33,557 nt of DNA from Carboxydocella sporoproducens DSM 16521 (GTDB lineage Bacteria > Bacillota > GCA-003054495 > Carboxydocellales > Carboxydocellaceae): contig NZ_FUXM01000026.1 of NCBI RefSeq assembly GCF_900167165.1, positions 1-33,557 of the forward strand, in the 5' to 3' direction. Position 1 is the first letter of the stretch. Each line of letters starts with the position of its first letter. The position numbers and the translations under genes were made by a program. Under the pieces are notes generated by a model. That model saw only the letters and a list, made by a program, of their open reading frames with translations. It was not told where the DNA came from and made no database searches. Positions 7,813 through 16,307 of this stretch are shown piece by piece.

Positions 7813-8547
7813 TTATTCCTGCCAGCAATTGCGGATTCTTTCCTCCGGCACTCCGGCTTTCTGCAACAGTTCAATTCCATCGGTCAGCCTCCCTACCGTG
7901 GCGGGAAAATGGGCATCACTGTTTACGACAAATTCAACCCCGGTAAGCACCAGTTCCCTGATATCCTCCACCTTCTGGTAATGATGTCCGGTATTGATTT
8001 CATAAGCAACTCCCTGTTCAGCACAGCAAAGGGCTATTTCCCGCCGATCCAGGGGCATGCCCAGATCAGGGTGAGAGAGAATATCCACCGGGTATTGATG
8101 CAGTGCTTCCTTGACCGTTTTGGTGTTGTCGGTCCGGATTTTTTCCTTGTATCCCCGGGAAAGACGGGCCAGCTGGTTAGCGATGACCCAGCCCGCTCCA
8201 TCAGTATCAGCAGGCCAGACATAGGGATGTAGCCCGACAATCAGCAAATCCAGCTCTTTTATTACTTCTTCCGGCAGGTCGATTGTTCCTGCCGGATTGA
8301 TAATATCCGCTTCTGCTCCCACCTTGATTTCCAGTTCAGGAAAAGCAGGGGCCAGGTCAGCAATTTCCTTTTTTATGTCCAGGTAGGTTTGCCCGTTTTC
8401 AACCCCAACCCCGATATTAGCCGGTCCGTGATCGGTGATAGCAATGGAAGCCAGCCCCCGCTGTCGGGCCGCCTCCAGATTTTCCCGTACCGTACCTCGA
8501 CCATCACTGTACCGGGTATGAGTGTGCCAGTCCGCCCACTTAGCCAT
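7813..8547 (-). CDS. PHP-domain phosphoesterase, YcdX/histidinol-phosphatase-like
   Basis: This 244-residue protein is a polymerase-and-histidinol-phosphatase superfamily metalloenzyme. The metal ligands are visible in order: DWHTHTRYSDG (H8, H10), ITDHGPAN, GAEADII, GLHPYVW, SHPDLGMP and the terminal VVNSDAHF. The spacing fits a trinuclear metal phosphoesterase. The substrate is unknown; the genus-wide position next to rapZ and yvcK suggests a sugar or nucleotide phosphate rather than histidinol phosphate, which is inference. The start at ATG 8547 has GGAGGTG six bases upstream. Part of that ribosome site sits in a GCCGG arm that can pair with upstream sequence (see the leader feature). Confidence 0.85.
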   Translation of the reverse strand: MAKWADWHTHTRYSDGRGTVRENLEAARQRGLASIAITDHGPANIGVGVENGQTYLDIKKEIADLAPAFPELEIKVGAEADIINPAGTIDLPEEVIKELDLLIVGLHPYVWPADTDGAGWVIANQLARLSRGYKEKIRTDNTKTVKEALHQYPVDILSHPDLGMPLDRREIALCCAEQGVAYEINTGHHYQKVEDIRELVLTGVEFVVNSDAHFPATVGRLTDGIELLQKAGVPEERIRNCWQE

Positions 8548-8558
8548 CAAAATCACCT

Positions 8559-8610
8559 CCGGCAAACAGTGTATCCGCCGGAACAAAAAAATAACCGGCC
8601 TACCAGCCGG
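8559..8610 (-). promoter_or_regulatory. Leader with four alternating CCGGC/GCCGG arms between spo0E and the PHP gene
   Basis: In transcript order the arms are CCGGC (8610-8606), GCCGG (8599-8595), CCGGC (8581-8577) and GCCGG (8563-8559). Pairing 1:2 gives a terminator followed by TTATTTTTTTG. Pairing 3:4 hides the first bases of the GGAGG ribosome site of the PHP gene. Pairing 2:3 would remove both structures. Whether this works as a switch is inference, since CCGG is a common word in this DNA. Confidence 0.35.
8585..8610 (-). terminator. Rho-independent terminator after the Spo0E-like gene
   Basis: On the minus strand CCGGC-TGGTAG-GCCGG (8610-8595) is followed by TTATTTTTTTG. The stem is short but all G:C, and it begins two bases after the stop codon of the Spo0E-like gene. 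Confidence 0.65.
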
Positions 8611-8611
8611 A

Positions 8612-8773
8612 TTAGTAACCATATTCCCTGAGATACTGAACGATCAGCTTGTCCAATTCACGGGAAAGGGCATAGACATCAGCAGCTAAAAAGTTCTGAC
8701 CATTTCGGGCCAGTATCTCTGCCAGTTGCCGTTGCTGTCGGCTGATCGCTGACAGCAGTTCCTCCTTGGACAC
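8612..8773 (-). CDS. Spo0E-family aspartyl-phosphate phosphatase (53 residues)
   Basis: Spo0E-like proteins are small helical hairpins that dephosphorylate Spo0A~P and restrain entry into sporulation. The peptide starts MSKEELLSAISRQQRQLAEI and ends LREYGY, and it contains SRELDKLI. The latter is the family signature S-x-x-L-D, with S37 and D41. I chose GTG 8773 because GGGGTGAT, a near-complete match to the 16S anti-Shine-Dalgarno, ends four bases upstream; an in-frame GTG at 8782 is less well placed. A consensus sigma-A promoter lies upstream and a terminator directly downstream. It follows the sugar operon, but the strong promoter suggests independent expression. Confidence 0.85.
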   Translation of the reverse strand: MSKEELLSAISRQQRQLAEILARNGQNFLAADVYALSRELDKLIVQYLREYGY

Positions 8774-8845
8774 CGTTATCACCCCACCTGATTATTCCTG
8801 TCTCTGTGAAAAGAAAGTTGTTACAAACAAAAAATCACAAGTAAA

Positions 8846-8874
8846 AGTATACGGGTAGTTCCTGTATTTGTCAA
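8846..8874 (-). promoter_or_regulatory. Consensus sigma-A promoter for the Spo0E-like gene
   Basis: On the minus strand TTGACA (8874-8869) and TATACT (8851-8846) are separated by 17 bp, close to an ideal vegetative promoter. It starts eight bases after the ROK kinase stop codon, and no terminator was seen between them. The leader to the GTG start is about 65 bases and rich in A and T. Confidence 0.85.
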
Positions 8875-8881
8875 GGAAAAA

Positions 8882-9793
8882 TTATCTTTTATCCCCAAAC
8901 AATGCTGCCGCCCCATAAATGCCGGCATCATTGCCCAGGGTCGCAGCTTTGATTTTCACCCTCTGCGCCGGCACAGCCAGTGCCAGGCGGGCCACTTTTT
9001 CCCGCAGGGGAGCAAGCAGCTGCTCCCCTGCCTTAACTACACCCCCGCCGATTAGAACCAGATCTGGGTTAAAGATATTGACCAGGCTGGCTACTCCAAC
9101 TGCCAGGTAAGAAATATATCGATCCACTACTTCTATTGCCCTGGGGTCAGCTGCCGTAGCCAGTTGCATCACTTCCCGGGCCTCCTTGACCGGCAAGCCA
9201 GCCTCCCGGCCCAGCCGCAGCAGAGCCGTGGCTGAAGCCAGAGTCTCCAGACAGCCGCGATTACCACAATTGCAGGCAGGGCCATCCAGCCAGATCACCA
9301 TATGGCCCAGCTCGCCAGCAGTGCCATCCGGGCCCCGGAAGAGCTGACCGTTCAAGATAAGGCCACCCCCTACACCGGTACCCAGGGTCAGCATCAGCAG
9401 GTTATTTGCCCCCTGGCCAGCTCCCTGCCAGAACTCGCCCAGAGTGGCCAGATTAGCATCATTGTCCAATTTGACCGGTACACCCAGCAACTCTGTTAAC
9501 CAGGTGGTCACGGGAACATTCCGCCAGCCCGGCAAGTTCGGGGAAAAAATGCATTCTCCCTGCGCGAAGTCATGCAGGCCAGGAGCGCCTACCCCTACCC
9601 CGGCCAGAGTATGCCCCTGGCCAAACTCTGTCACCAATTCCCGCACCAGGTCAGCAATCCGCACTACCACTGCCCTCGGCCCCGCTGCCGCCTGGGTGGG
9701 GATTTCCTTTTTTCCCAGCAACTCCCCCGCGGTGGTAAACAATCCGCCTTTAATGTTGGTCCCGCCCAGATCAATTCCTGCGATTACTTGCAT
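8882..9793 (-). CDS. ROK-family sugar kinase, probable glucokinase
   Basis: The protein has 303 residues and begins MQVIAGIDLGGTNIKGGLF, the ROK ATP-binding phosphate-1 motif. LDNDANLATLGEFW and LTLGTGVGGGLI follow. The ROK zinc motif is complete: GELGHM, then PACNCGNRGCLETLAS. LVLIGGGVVKAG near the C-terminus is the adenosine-binding part. Lack of an N-terminal helix-turn-helix makes it a kinase rather than a ROK repressor. As last gene of the maltodextrin operon it would phosphorylate glucose released by the glucosidases; this assignment is inference from context. I chose ATG 9793, which overlaps the preceding PHP gene by 10 bp; a longer frame has no family homology at its N-terminus. Confidence 0.9.
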   Translation of the reverse strand: MQVIAGIDLGGTNIKGGLFTTAGELLGKKEIPTQAAAGPRAVVVRIADLVRELVTEFGQGHTLAGVGVGAPGLHDFAQGECIFSPNLPGWRNVPVTTWLTELLGVPVKLDNDANLATLGEFWQGAGQGANNLLMLTLGTGVGGGLILNGQLFRGPDGTAGELGHMVIWLDGPACNCGNRGCLETLASATALLRLGREAGLPVKEAREVMQLATAADPRAIEVVDRYISYLAVGVASLVNIFNPDLVLIGGGVVKAGEQLLAPLREKVARLALAVPAQRVKIKAATLGNDAGIYGAAALFGDKR

Positions 9794-10515
9794 GTCCCCG
9801 TTCTCCTCCTTTGTTCCAGATAAGCCAGCACCGTTTCCGGAGAGCGATTGAGGATTTGCTCCTCTTTTACTCCCTGCCGCTGGCACAAATCCCAGGCAGC
9901 GGTCAGTTCACCCACCCAGTCGGCATAGTGGCTGTCACTGCCCAGACTGATCAACACCCCGTATTCCGCCGCCAGACGGGCAATCGCGGCACAATTGGTA
10001 GCACTGCCTTTGCGGCTGCCGCCCAGGGAGCTGTTGTTGATTTCAATCGCCTTCCCGTAATGTTTGGCCCCCTGGACAATCACTTCCGGGTCGATCTGAA
10101 ATTCGGGATTGCCCGGATGAACAATCACATCCACCAGGGGGTGGGCCATAGCTTTCAGCATGGCGTCAGTATTGGTCACAATTCCCTGGTCAGCAGGAAA
10201 ACAGTAGGTATGAAAACCGGCCAGCACAATCTCCAGTTTGGCCAGATACTGGTCTGGCAGGTCCAGGGTCCCATCCAGCCCGATAATGTTAGCCTCCACA
10301 CCTTTTAATACTCTCACCCCGTAAATGGTTTCCGGCAATACCCGCAGGTTACCGAAATGATAAAGATGGGGCCCCCCCGGCATGGCTGGACCATGATCGG
10401 TCAAAGCAAACATTTTCAACCCCTTGTCAGCAGCTGCCCTGGCCATTTCCTGCACGGTGCTGTAAGCATGGCCACTGGCAACACTATGGCAATGTAAATC
10501 CACCAACCAACGCAT
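9784..10515 (-). CDS. PHP-domain phosphoesterase, YcdX-like (second copy type)
   Basis: The protein has 243 residues. Metal-binding motifs are in family order: VDLHCHSVASG (H8, H10), ALTDHGPAMPGG, KGVEANII, GFHTYCFP, VIVHPGNPEF and SLGSDSHYADWVGE. The closest named group is the YcdX-type phosphatase branch of PHP proteins. It differs clearly from the PHP protein at 7813-8547, so the two are divergent paralogues rather than a recent duplication. It lies 18 bp after the debranching-enzyme gene and overlaps the kinase start, so it belongs to the sugar operon. A role as sugar-phosphate phosphatase is plausible but unproven. Confidence 0.85.
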   Translation of the reverse strand: MRWLVDLHCHSVASGHAYSTVQEMARAAADKGLKMFALTDHGPAMPGGPHLYHFGNLRVLPETIYGVRVLKGVEANIIGLDGTLDLPDQYLAKLEIVLAGFHTYCFPADQGIVTNTDAMLKAMAHPLVDVIVHPGNPEFQIDPEVIVQGAKHYGKAIEINNSSLGGSRKGSATNCAAIARLAAEYGVLISLGSDSHYADWVGELTAAWDLCQRQGVKEEQILNRSPETVLAYLEQRRRTGTCK

Positions 10516-10533
10516 GGCCGGGATCTCCCCTTT

Positions 10534-12504
10534 CTATCTCTGCATGATCTCTTCCACCCATGCCCGCAGCACTTCCGCTACTCCCCAGGCCTGGGCAAAA
10601 CAACCCCGGGGAGTGTGGGGATGGTCACCATCAAAAATTTCGGAAATGGTACCAACACCTGCTTCGAATAGATGGCCCCGGAAGGGCTCCAGCAATTTTT
10701 CAGCTATTTCCCGGCTGCTGGCATCATAGTTGTGCACTTTTCGCAGCGCTGTCAAAAAAGGGCCAATCAACCAGCTCCAGGCCGTTCCCTGGTGATAGGC
10801 TCCATCCCTTTTCCAGCGGTCACCGATGTATGTACTCTGATACCGGGGATGATCTGCCGCCAGGCTGCGCAGCCCGTAAGGGGTATACAAGGCCCGCCAA
10901 ACCGCCCGCACCACCAGTTTCTGGCGAATAGGATCCAGCAATTGATGGGGTAAACTTACCGCCAGGATCTGATTGGGCCGCAAGGCTGGATCAGGGTTGC
11001 CTGCGGGATCAATCACATCATACAAATAGCCGCCCTCGGCATACCAGAATTTCGCATTAAAACTGCTGGCAGCTAACCTGGCCAATTCCTCCAGCTCCCT
11101 GGCGCTTTCTCCTTGCCTGCGAGCCAGCTCCGCCGCAATCTTGAGGGCATTATACCAGAGAGCATTGATTTCCACCGCTTTGCCCTCCCGGGGGGTTACC
11201 ACCCAGTCCCCGACTTTGGCATCCATCCAGGTTAACTGGGTGCCACGACTGCCGGCAGTCAACAAGCCGTCCTCATCCATTTTAATATTATACCTGGTTC
11301 CTCGTTGATGCCAAGCCAGAATTTCCCGTAAAACGGGGTAAATTTCCTTGTAAACAAAAGAATAGTCACCAGTATATTCCAGATATTTAAAAACTGCCTG
11401 GAAATACCAGAGAGACGCATCCACCGTATTATAATCCGGCCGTTCCCCGCCATCAGGAAAACGATTGGGGATCAGCCCTTCCTCCAAATAGCGGGCAAAT
11501 GTCTGCAACAATTCCCTGGCTACTTCAAAGCGCCTGGTGACCAGGGTCAAGCCCGGCAGGGCGATCATAGTATCCCTGCCCCAGTCGGTAAACCAGGGAT
11601 AGCCGGCAATCACAGTGGCCGTGCCGGTGCTGGCCCGGCGGACAATAAACTGGTCTGCCGCCAGCACAAGGGCATTAAGCATTGGATGCTGATAGCCTGC
11701 CTGTTCCAGGAGGGCGGCAAGCCGCTTTTCTTCCCGAACCTGTAACAGGCGGGCGGAAGGCATTTCAGCTATCGGTTCGACTGAAGCCAGAATGGCCAAT
11801 TCTCCATCTCCGTCCAGCTGAGCTATAAACTCCCCTGGCATGTAGTGGTCTTCAACAGATTCCAGCCCCCGTTCCTGCTCTATGCGGTAGACCATATTCT
11901 CGAACCAGTAGCCCGGACCGGCTTGCCAGCGACAGTTTTGTCCGCGCAGATAAAGGGCAGGAGCCTCCGGCCAGGCCTGTAACCTGACCTGTTCCGGCCC
12001 ATCTTCCCGCTGCCAGGGCCAGGGACAGCGCCGCACATTCCCATGATAGTCCCGGCAATTGACTAAGGGGGTTATCCGTATTTCTACCTTTTCCCCGCTC
12101 CCATTCCAGACCCGATAGCGAACAACAGTGGTATTCTGACCATGGATCATAAAGACGATTTTCTCCAGCAACAGGTCCTCAATGGCATAGAGGAAACGGG
12201 GCAATGGTTCCCGGCTGAACTGCAACAAATAGTTTTGCCCCTGGGGATAAAAACCTCCCGTCGTCTCATTGACCCCAAGCAGGTACTCCTTACCCCGCCA
12301 GATCACCTTTTCCTCCAGCTTGCTCAACAGCAGCAGGCGCTGGGTGGGGGGATTAAGGGAAGCGATTAATAATCCATGATAGCGCCTGGTATTGCAGCCT
12401 GTAATAGTGGAAGCCGCAAAACCGCCCAGACCATTGGTCACCAGCCATTCCTTATTTAGAGCCTGGTCTAAATCAGCCAGCTGGCTTTTGGGAAAATGGA
12501 GCAT
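10534..12504 (-). CDS. Glycogen debranching enzyme, amylo-alpha-1,6-glucosidase (GH133-type)
   Basis: This 656-residue, two-part protein has an N-terminal domain (EWLVTNGLGGFAASTITG, NTRRYHGLLIA) typical of bacterial and archaeal debranching enzymes. Its C-terminal (alpha/alpha)6 barrel contains PWFTDWGRDTMIALPG (D311), PDGGERPDYNTVDASLWYF and TWMDAKVGDWVVTPREGKAVE. It hydrolyses alpha-1,6 branch points in glycogen or limit dextrins. No signal peptide is present, so it acts in the cytoplasm on imported dextrins or stored glycogen. The start at ATG 12504 has AGGTGGTGAT upstream. A terminator-like hairpin separates it from the GH15 gene, so its level may be lower than that of the genes upstream. 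Confidence 0.93.
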   Translation of the reverse strand: MLHFPKSQLADLDQALNKEWLVTNGLGGFAASTITGCNTRRYHGLLIASLNPPTQRLLLLSKLEEKVIWRGKEYLLGVNETTGGFYPQGQNYLLQFSREPLPRFLYAIEDLLLEKIVFMIHGQNTTVVRYRVWNGSGEKVEIRITPLVNCRDYHGNVRRCPWPWQREDGPEQVRLQAWPEAPALYLRGQNCRWQAGPGYWFENMVYRIEQERGLESVEDHYMPGEFIAQLDGDGELAILASVEPIAEMPSARLLQVREEKRLAALLEQAGYQHPMLNALVLAADQFIVRRASTGTATVIAGYPWFTDWGRDTMIALPGLTLVTRRFEVARELLQTFARYLEEGLIPNRFPDGGERPDYNTVDASLWYFQAVFKYLEYTGDYSFVYKEIYPVLREILAWHQRGTRYNIKMDEDGLLTAGSRGTQLTWMDAKVGDWVVTPREGKAVEINALWYNALKIAAELARRQGESARELEELARLAASSFNAKFWYAEGGYLYDVIDPAGNPDPALRPNQILAVSLPHQLLDPIRQKLVVRAVWRALYTPYGLRSLAADHPRYQSTYIGDRWKRDGAYHQGTAWSWLIGPFLTALRKVHNYDASSREIAEKLLEPFRGHLFEAGVGTISEIFDGDHPHTPRGCFAQAWGVAEVLRAWVEEIMQR

Positions 12505-12519
12505 TATATCACCACCTGT

Positions 12520-12552
12520 AAAAAGTAGGCTGAGCTTAGTTTAGCCCAGCCT
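12520..12552 (-). terminator. Intra-operon terminator-like hairpin between the GH15 and debranching genes
   Basis: On the minus strand AGGCTGGGCT (12552-12543) pairs over a six-base loop with AGCTCAGCCT (12536-12527), 10 bp with one G:U. ACTTTTTAC follows. It sits inside a same-strand gene run, so it is probably partial and reduces distal expression. Confidence 0.7.
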
Positions 12553-12567
12553 GACTTTATTATATCC

Positions 12568-14505
12568 CTAAAACTGACCTTTTTCCAGCAGATCCAGCAC
12601 CGTTAAGACCAGCATGGCATGGGACCAGGTCAGGGGTACTACCCAGGCTGGCTGACCAGTTTCCCGATCCACCTGTTCCGGCAACAAGCCGGTAGCAGTC
12701 TGGTGGTCAACAGCCCAGTACAGCAGCTCTTTGGCCCGCTGGTAATTGCCCCGGGCCCCATGATACTGGGCCAGCCAGAGGGTGCAGAGAATCCAGGGAT
12801 TCCCCCCGATATAATGGTCATTCTCGTAACGCTTGATTCCTCCCACCCGGGGTGAGGTCAGGAATTGCTCCACTGCTTGCGCCGTGGCTTCCACGCGGGG
12901 ATCATCCGGTGGCAGGAAGGCAAAGGGAACTGTCAACCCCAGTAAAGAGACATCCACCACCGCATCTTCCTGCAGGCAGTAAATCATCTGTCCCCGCTCT
13001 CCTGGCAGGATAACTCCCTTTTCTCCCTGGCCAGTGCGCCATTGATACTCTTCCCGGTTGACACAGAGCTTGACTCCCCGCAAAAAGCGGTTATAGCCGG
13101 GATGCCAGAGCTTTTCCTGAATCCGCTGGCCCAGTTCCTCTGCTGCCTGTCTCCAGCGTTCCGCTTCCTCCTGATAGCCCAGAGTAGTTGCAGCATCAGC
13201 AGCGGCCATTAAACCAGCCCAGACTGCTACCGCCGAATAGGTGTGTTCCCCACAGCGTTCTTCCCAGAGATCAAAACTGGGTTGCGGCAGACCGGTTTCT
13301 GCATCCCTGAAGTTTATCAGGAACTCCGCCCCTTTCTTGAATGAGGGCCACATTTCTGCCAGAAAGGCCCGTTCCCGGTAAAGAGCATAATGCTGCCACA
13401 TGCCCCAAAGTACCGAGCCGGTTTCATCGATCTGAAGACCCCAGTTTGGTGCAATCGCTCCATCCAGGTAATAGCGCTGCTCCCAGGAACCATCTGCATT
13501 CTGGGCCTTTGCTGCCCAGCGGTAAAAACGGGCGGCAGCTTCCTTATAACCGGCCCGGTCGATGGCATAAGTGATAAAGGCAGCATCCCGGCCCCAGCAA
13601 TAGGCATAACCGCCACAGCGGGTAAAATCCTCATCAAATTCAGGAGCAGCGATCATGCTACCATGTTCCGCATCAGTCATCAGGGAAAAAACTATCAGGG
13701 AACGGCGATAGAGGGCATCCAGACGCTCATCCCCTGTCTGCACCGGTTTAGCCTGGGCCAAATATCCTTTCCAGTAGCTGCGGGTAGCAGCCAGCAAAGC
13801 TGCATAGCCTTCTTCCCGTGCCTTTTCCAGCTGAGCTAAAGCCAGCTCATAGGAAGGCCCCAGGGAAAGGAAAATCGTTATGGCATTACTATGCCCGGGG
13901 GCCAAAAGCCCCAGATCCCAGGCCATCGCCCCATCGGTCGCCATGGCATGCATAACAGGTGAGAGCTGGCCATTGTCGGCATTCATCATAGCGCCACCGC
14001 ACTGGAATTGCTGAGCTGGCCGGTCTGCTGCCCAGAGAAAATGGTAATTTTGCTTGAACTGCCAGAGCGCTTCCGCTTGCGGGCGGAAAATGGTGGTATG
14101 GTAACGCCCATATTCCCCGATTTGCAGCTGAGAAAACAGCAGCAAGCGCAAGCGCTGATCTGCTGCACCGGTATTAGTGACCTGAAGATGGCGCACCAGC
14201 AAATCCCGGCCTGGGACAGCAAAATCAGTAATTTCGGCCTTGATGCTATTCTCGCTCCCCTGCAAGACGGTGACCAGGACTGCACTGTCCGGCAGATAAT
14301 ACTGGTGGCTCTGCCACTGGTCTTCATGGAACCAGCTAGTCCGGGGCTGGCCATCGATAGCCAGCCCCAGCCAGTTGCGGCCAATATTCTGGGGTGTATC
14401 GATACGGGGCCAGAACAGGCGCTCCAGTTCCGCCCGCTTGCCCAGAGAAGCAAGCAAACGGGAATTCCCGATTACAGCACTCATCAAATAGGGTTTCCTT
14501 TCCAT
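12568..14505 (-). CDS. GH15-family glucoamylase-like alpha-glucosidase
   Basis: The protein has 645 residues, within the range of bacterial and archaeal GH15 enzymes. An N-terminal beta-rich domain (residues 1 to about 260) precedes the (alpha/alpha)6 catalytic barrel. Barrel motifs include GGYAYCWGRDAAFITYA (about 298-314) and NWGLQIDETGSVLWGMW (354-370). The Glu of QIDETG (E361) is the probable general acid. YENDHYIGGNPWILCTLWLAQY lies near the C-terminus. It should release glucose from non-reducing ends of short alpha-glucans; the related trehalase and dextran glucosidase specificities cannot be excluded. No signal peptide is seen, which fits action on imported maltodextrin. It lies 17 bp after malG. 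Confidence 0.9.
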   Translation of the reverse strand: MERKPYLMSAVIGNSRLLASLGKRAELERLFWPRIDTPQNIGRNWLGLAIDGQPRTSWFHEDQWQSHQYYLPDSAVLVTVLQGSENSIKAEITDFAVPGRDLLVRHLQVTNTGAADQRLRLLLFSQLQIGEYGRYHTTIFRPQAEALWQFKQNYHFLWAADRPAQQFQCGGAMMNADNGQLSPVMHAMATDGAMAWDLGLLAPGHSNAITIFLSLGPSYELALAQLEKAREEGYAALLAATRSYWKGYLAQAKPVQTGDERLDALYRRSLIVFSLMTDAEHGSMIAAPEFDEDFTRCGGYAYCWGRDAAFITYAIDRAGYKEAAARFYRWAAKAQNADGSWEQRYYLDGAIAPNWGLQIDETGSVLWGMWQHYALYRERAFLAEMWPSFKKGAEFLINFRDAETGLPQPSFDLWEERCGEHTYSAVAVWAGLMAAADAATTLGYQEEAERWRQAAEELGQRIQEKLWHPGYNRFLRGVKLCVNREEYQWRTGQGEKGVILPGERGQMIYCLQEDAVVDVSLLGLTVPFAFLPPDDPRVEATAQAVEQFLTSPRVGGIKRYENDHYIGGNPWILCTLWLAQYHGARGNYQRAKELLYWAVDHQTATGLLPEQVDRETGQPAWVVPLTWSHAMLVLTVLDLLEKGQF

Positions 14506-14522
14506 TACTGCGACTCCTTCCC

Positions 14523-15368
14523 TTAACCTTTGGTTCCACCGGCAGTCAGACCGGAAATAAGGTATTTTTGGGCCCAGAAAAAGAAGATCACTACTGGCAC
14601 GGTAATCAGAATAGCTCCTGCCGACATATAATGCCAGTCAGTATTGAATTCATTGACAAAAGTCCTTAAACCAACAGGTAAAGTGTAGAGTTCTTCCCTG
14701 TTCATGAAAGTCAGGGCATACATAAACTCATTCCAGGCTGTTACAAAGGAATAAAAGGCTGTTACTGCCAGGCCCGGCAGAGATAAGGGCAGTACAATCC
14801 GCCAGAAAGTACCGAAAGGAGTCAGACCGTCTACCCGAGCCGCTTCTTCCAGCTCCACCGGAATTGTATCAAAAAATCCTTTTAACATCCAGACACAAAA
14901 GGGCAGGCTGACGGTAGAATAAGCCAGCACCAGACCGGTATAGCTATTTAAGAGCCCATAGGATTTAATAATATTATATAATGGCACAATCAACAGGGAA
15001 CCGGGAAACATTTGCGCAACCAGGAAAGAAAAAAGCCCGGTTTGTTTACCCAGAAATTCAAAGCGGCTGAAGGCATAGGCGGCAGTTGCAGCCAGGAACA
15101 CTCCGACCAGGGTGGTAAGAAAAGCGATCAGCGCCGAGTTGACCAGCCAGGTCAAAAAGATATGATTTTTGAAAGTTAAAATGTACCGGTAATTGTCCAG
15201 AGTGGGATGTTCGGGTATAAAGCGAATAACATTGCTGAAAACTTCGCTTTCCGGTTTGAAGGAGGTAGAAAGCACCCATACCACCGGAAAGACAGAAATT
15301 ATGGAGGCCAGAGCCAGAATTATGTGTACCAGCAAATCAACCCAGCGTTTTGCTGTTTTTTTCTTCAT
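14523..15368 (-). CDS. malG: ABC sugar transporter permease, MalG type
   Basis: This 281-residue inner-membrane permease has six predicted hydrophobic segments. The cytoplasmic EAA loop that contacts the ATPase reads EEAARVDGLTPFGTFWRIVL. The ending SGLTAGGTKG is typical of MalG-like proteins for maltose and maltodextrin. Its start codon overlaps the stop of malF by one base, so the two permeases are co-translated. Function is assigned from the permease family together with the two intracellular alpha-glucosidases downstream. Confidence 0.9.
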   Translation of the reverse strand: MKKKTAKRWVDLLVHIILALASIISVFPVVWVLSTSFKPESEVFSNVIRFIPEHPTLDNYRYILTFKNHIFLTWLVNSALIAFLTTLVGVFLAATAAYAFSRFEFLGKQTGLFSFLVAQMFPGSLLIVPLYNIIKSYGLLNSYTGLVLAYSTVSLPFCVWMLKGFFDTIPVELEEAARVDGLTPFGTFWRIVLPLSLPGLAVTAFYSFVTAWNEFMYALTFMNREELYTLPVGLRTFVNEFNTDWHYMSAGAILITVPVVIFFFWAQKYLISGLTAGGTKG

Positions 15369-16276
15369 CAGTACACCTTCTCTCCCGCATTCTTGAGCAG
15401 GCGATTGTAGAAAAAGCTGAAAGCCAGCAAAAAGCTCAGGATTATCACACCATAAGTTGCCGAAATCCCGAAATTCCAGTTCATAAATGCTTCCCGATAA
15501 GCATAGGTAACTAAAATCTCCGTCTGTTTGTAGGGGCCGCCACCGGTTATTAAATAAATAACATTAAACATATTGAAGGTCCAGATGACCCCCAGCAGCG
15601 TAGCAGTAAATGCTACCGGTTTCAACAGGGGTAAAGTGATATTCAGGAATTGCTGCCATTTGGAAGCGCCATCCACCTCTGCCGCTTCATATAGTTCTCT
15701 GGGTATGGACTGTAAGCCCCCCAGCAGGGTTACCATCATAAAGGGGACGCCCAGCCAGATATTGGTGATAATTACCGCAAACATGGCTGTCCACTTGTTG
15801 GAAAGCCAGGCGATCGGTTCAATTCCCAATTTACCCAGCATCAGGTTTATTATACCGTACTCGGCATTAAACATCCATTTCCAGGAAAAGGCGGATACAA
15901 AAGAGGGCACCGCCCAGGGAATAAGCATTAACATGCGGTAAATAGCTCTGCCCTTGAGCTTGCGATTGAGCAGCAAAGCCAGAAACAGACCTATGACAAA
16001 ATGGAAAAAAACATTGGTAAAGGTCCAGATAAGAGTGTTAAGAGCTACATCCCAGAACTCGGAGTTCAAATTGCCCAGAAGTTTGCGATAATTGGCCAGC
16101 CCCACCCATTTCCATGAAGGGGCGACAAACTGGTTGCCCATGTTATACTGATTCATATCAGTGAAACTATAGGATATACCCAGAATCAAGGGATAAAAGA
16201 CCAGTACAGCCATGGCCAGTAGAGCCGGGGTCAGAAACAGATAGGCCAGCCAGCTCTGGCTCAGCTTTTTATTCAT
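15368..16276 (-). CDS. malF: ABC sugar transporter permease, MalF type
   Basis: The 302-residue permease has six predicted transmembrane segments, starting with LAYLFLTPALLAMAVLVFYP. The EAA loop is EAAEVDGASKWQQFLNITLP. It lacks the long periplasmic loop of enteric MalF (514 residues), as usual in Gram-positive bacteria. GGTTAAG provides an AGGAGG-type ribosome site upstream of ATG 16276. A strong hairpin lies between malE and this gene, which probably sets the binding-protein to permease ratio. Confidence 0.9.
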   Translation of the reverse strand: MNKKLSQSWLAYLFLTPALLAMAVLVFYPLILGISYSFTDMNQYNMGNQFVAPSWKWVGLANYRKLLGNLNSEFWDVALNTLIWTFTNVFFHFVIGLFLALLLNRKLKGRAIYRMLMLIPWAVPSFVSAFSWKWMFNAEYGIINLMLGKLGIEPIAWLSNKWTAMFAVIITNIWLGVPFMMVTLLGGLQSIPRELYEAAEVDGASKWQQFLNITLPLLKPVAFTATLLGVIWTFNMFNVIYLITGGGPYKQTEILVTYAYREAFMNWNFGISATYGVIILSFLLAFSFFYNRLLKNAGEKVY

Positions 16277-16307
16277 TGACTTAACCTCCTTCTCGCCAAG
16301 GAAGGGG

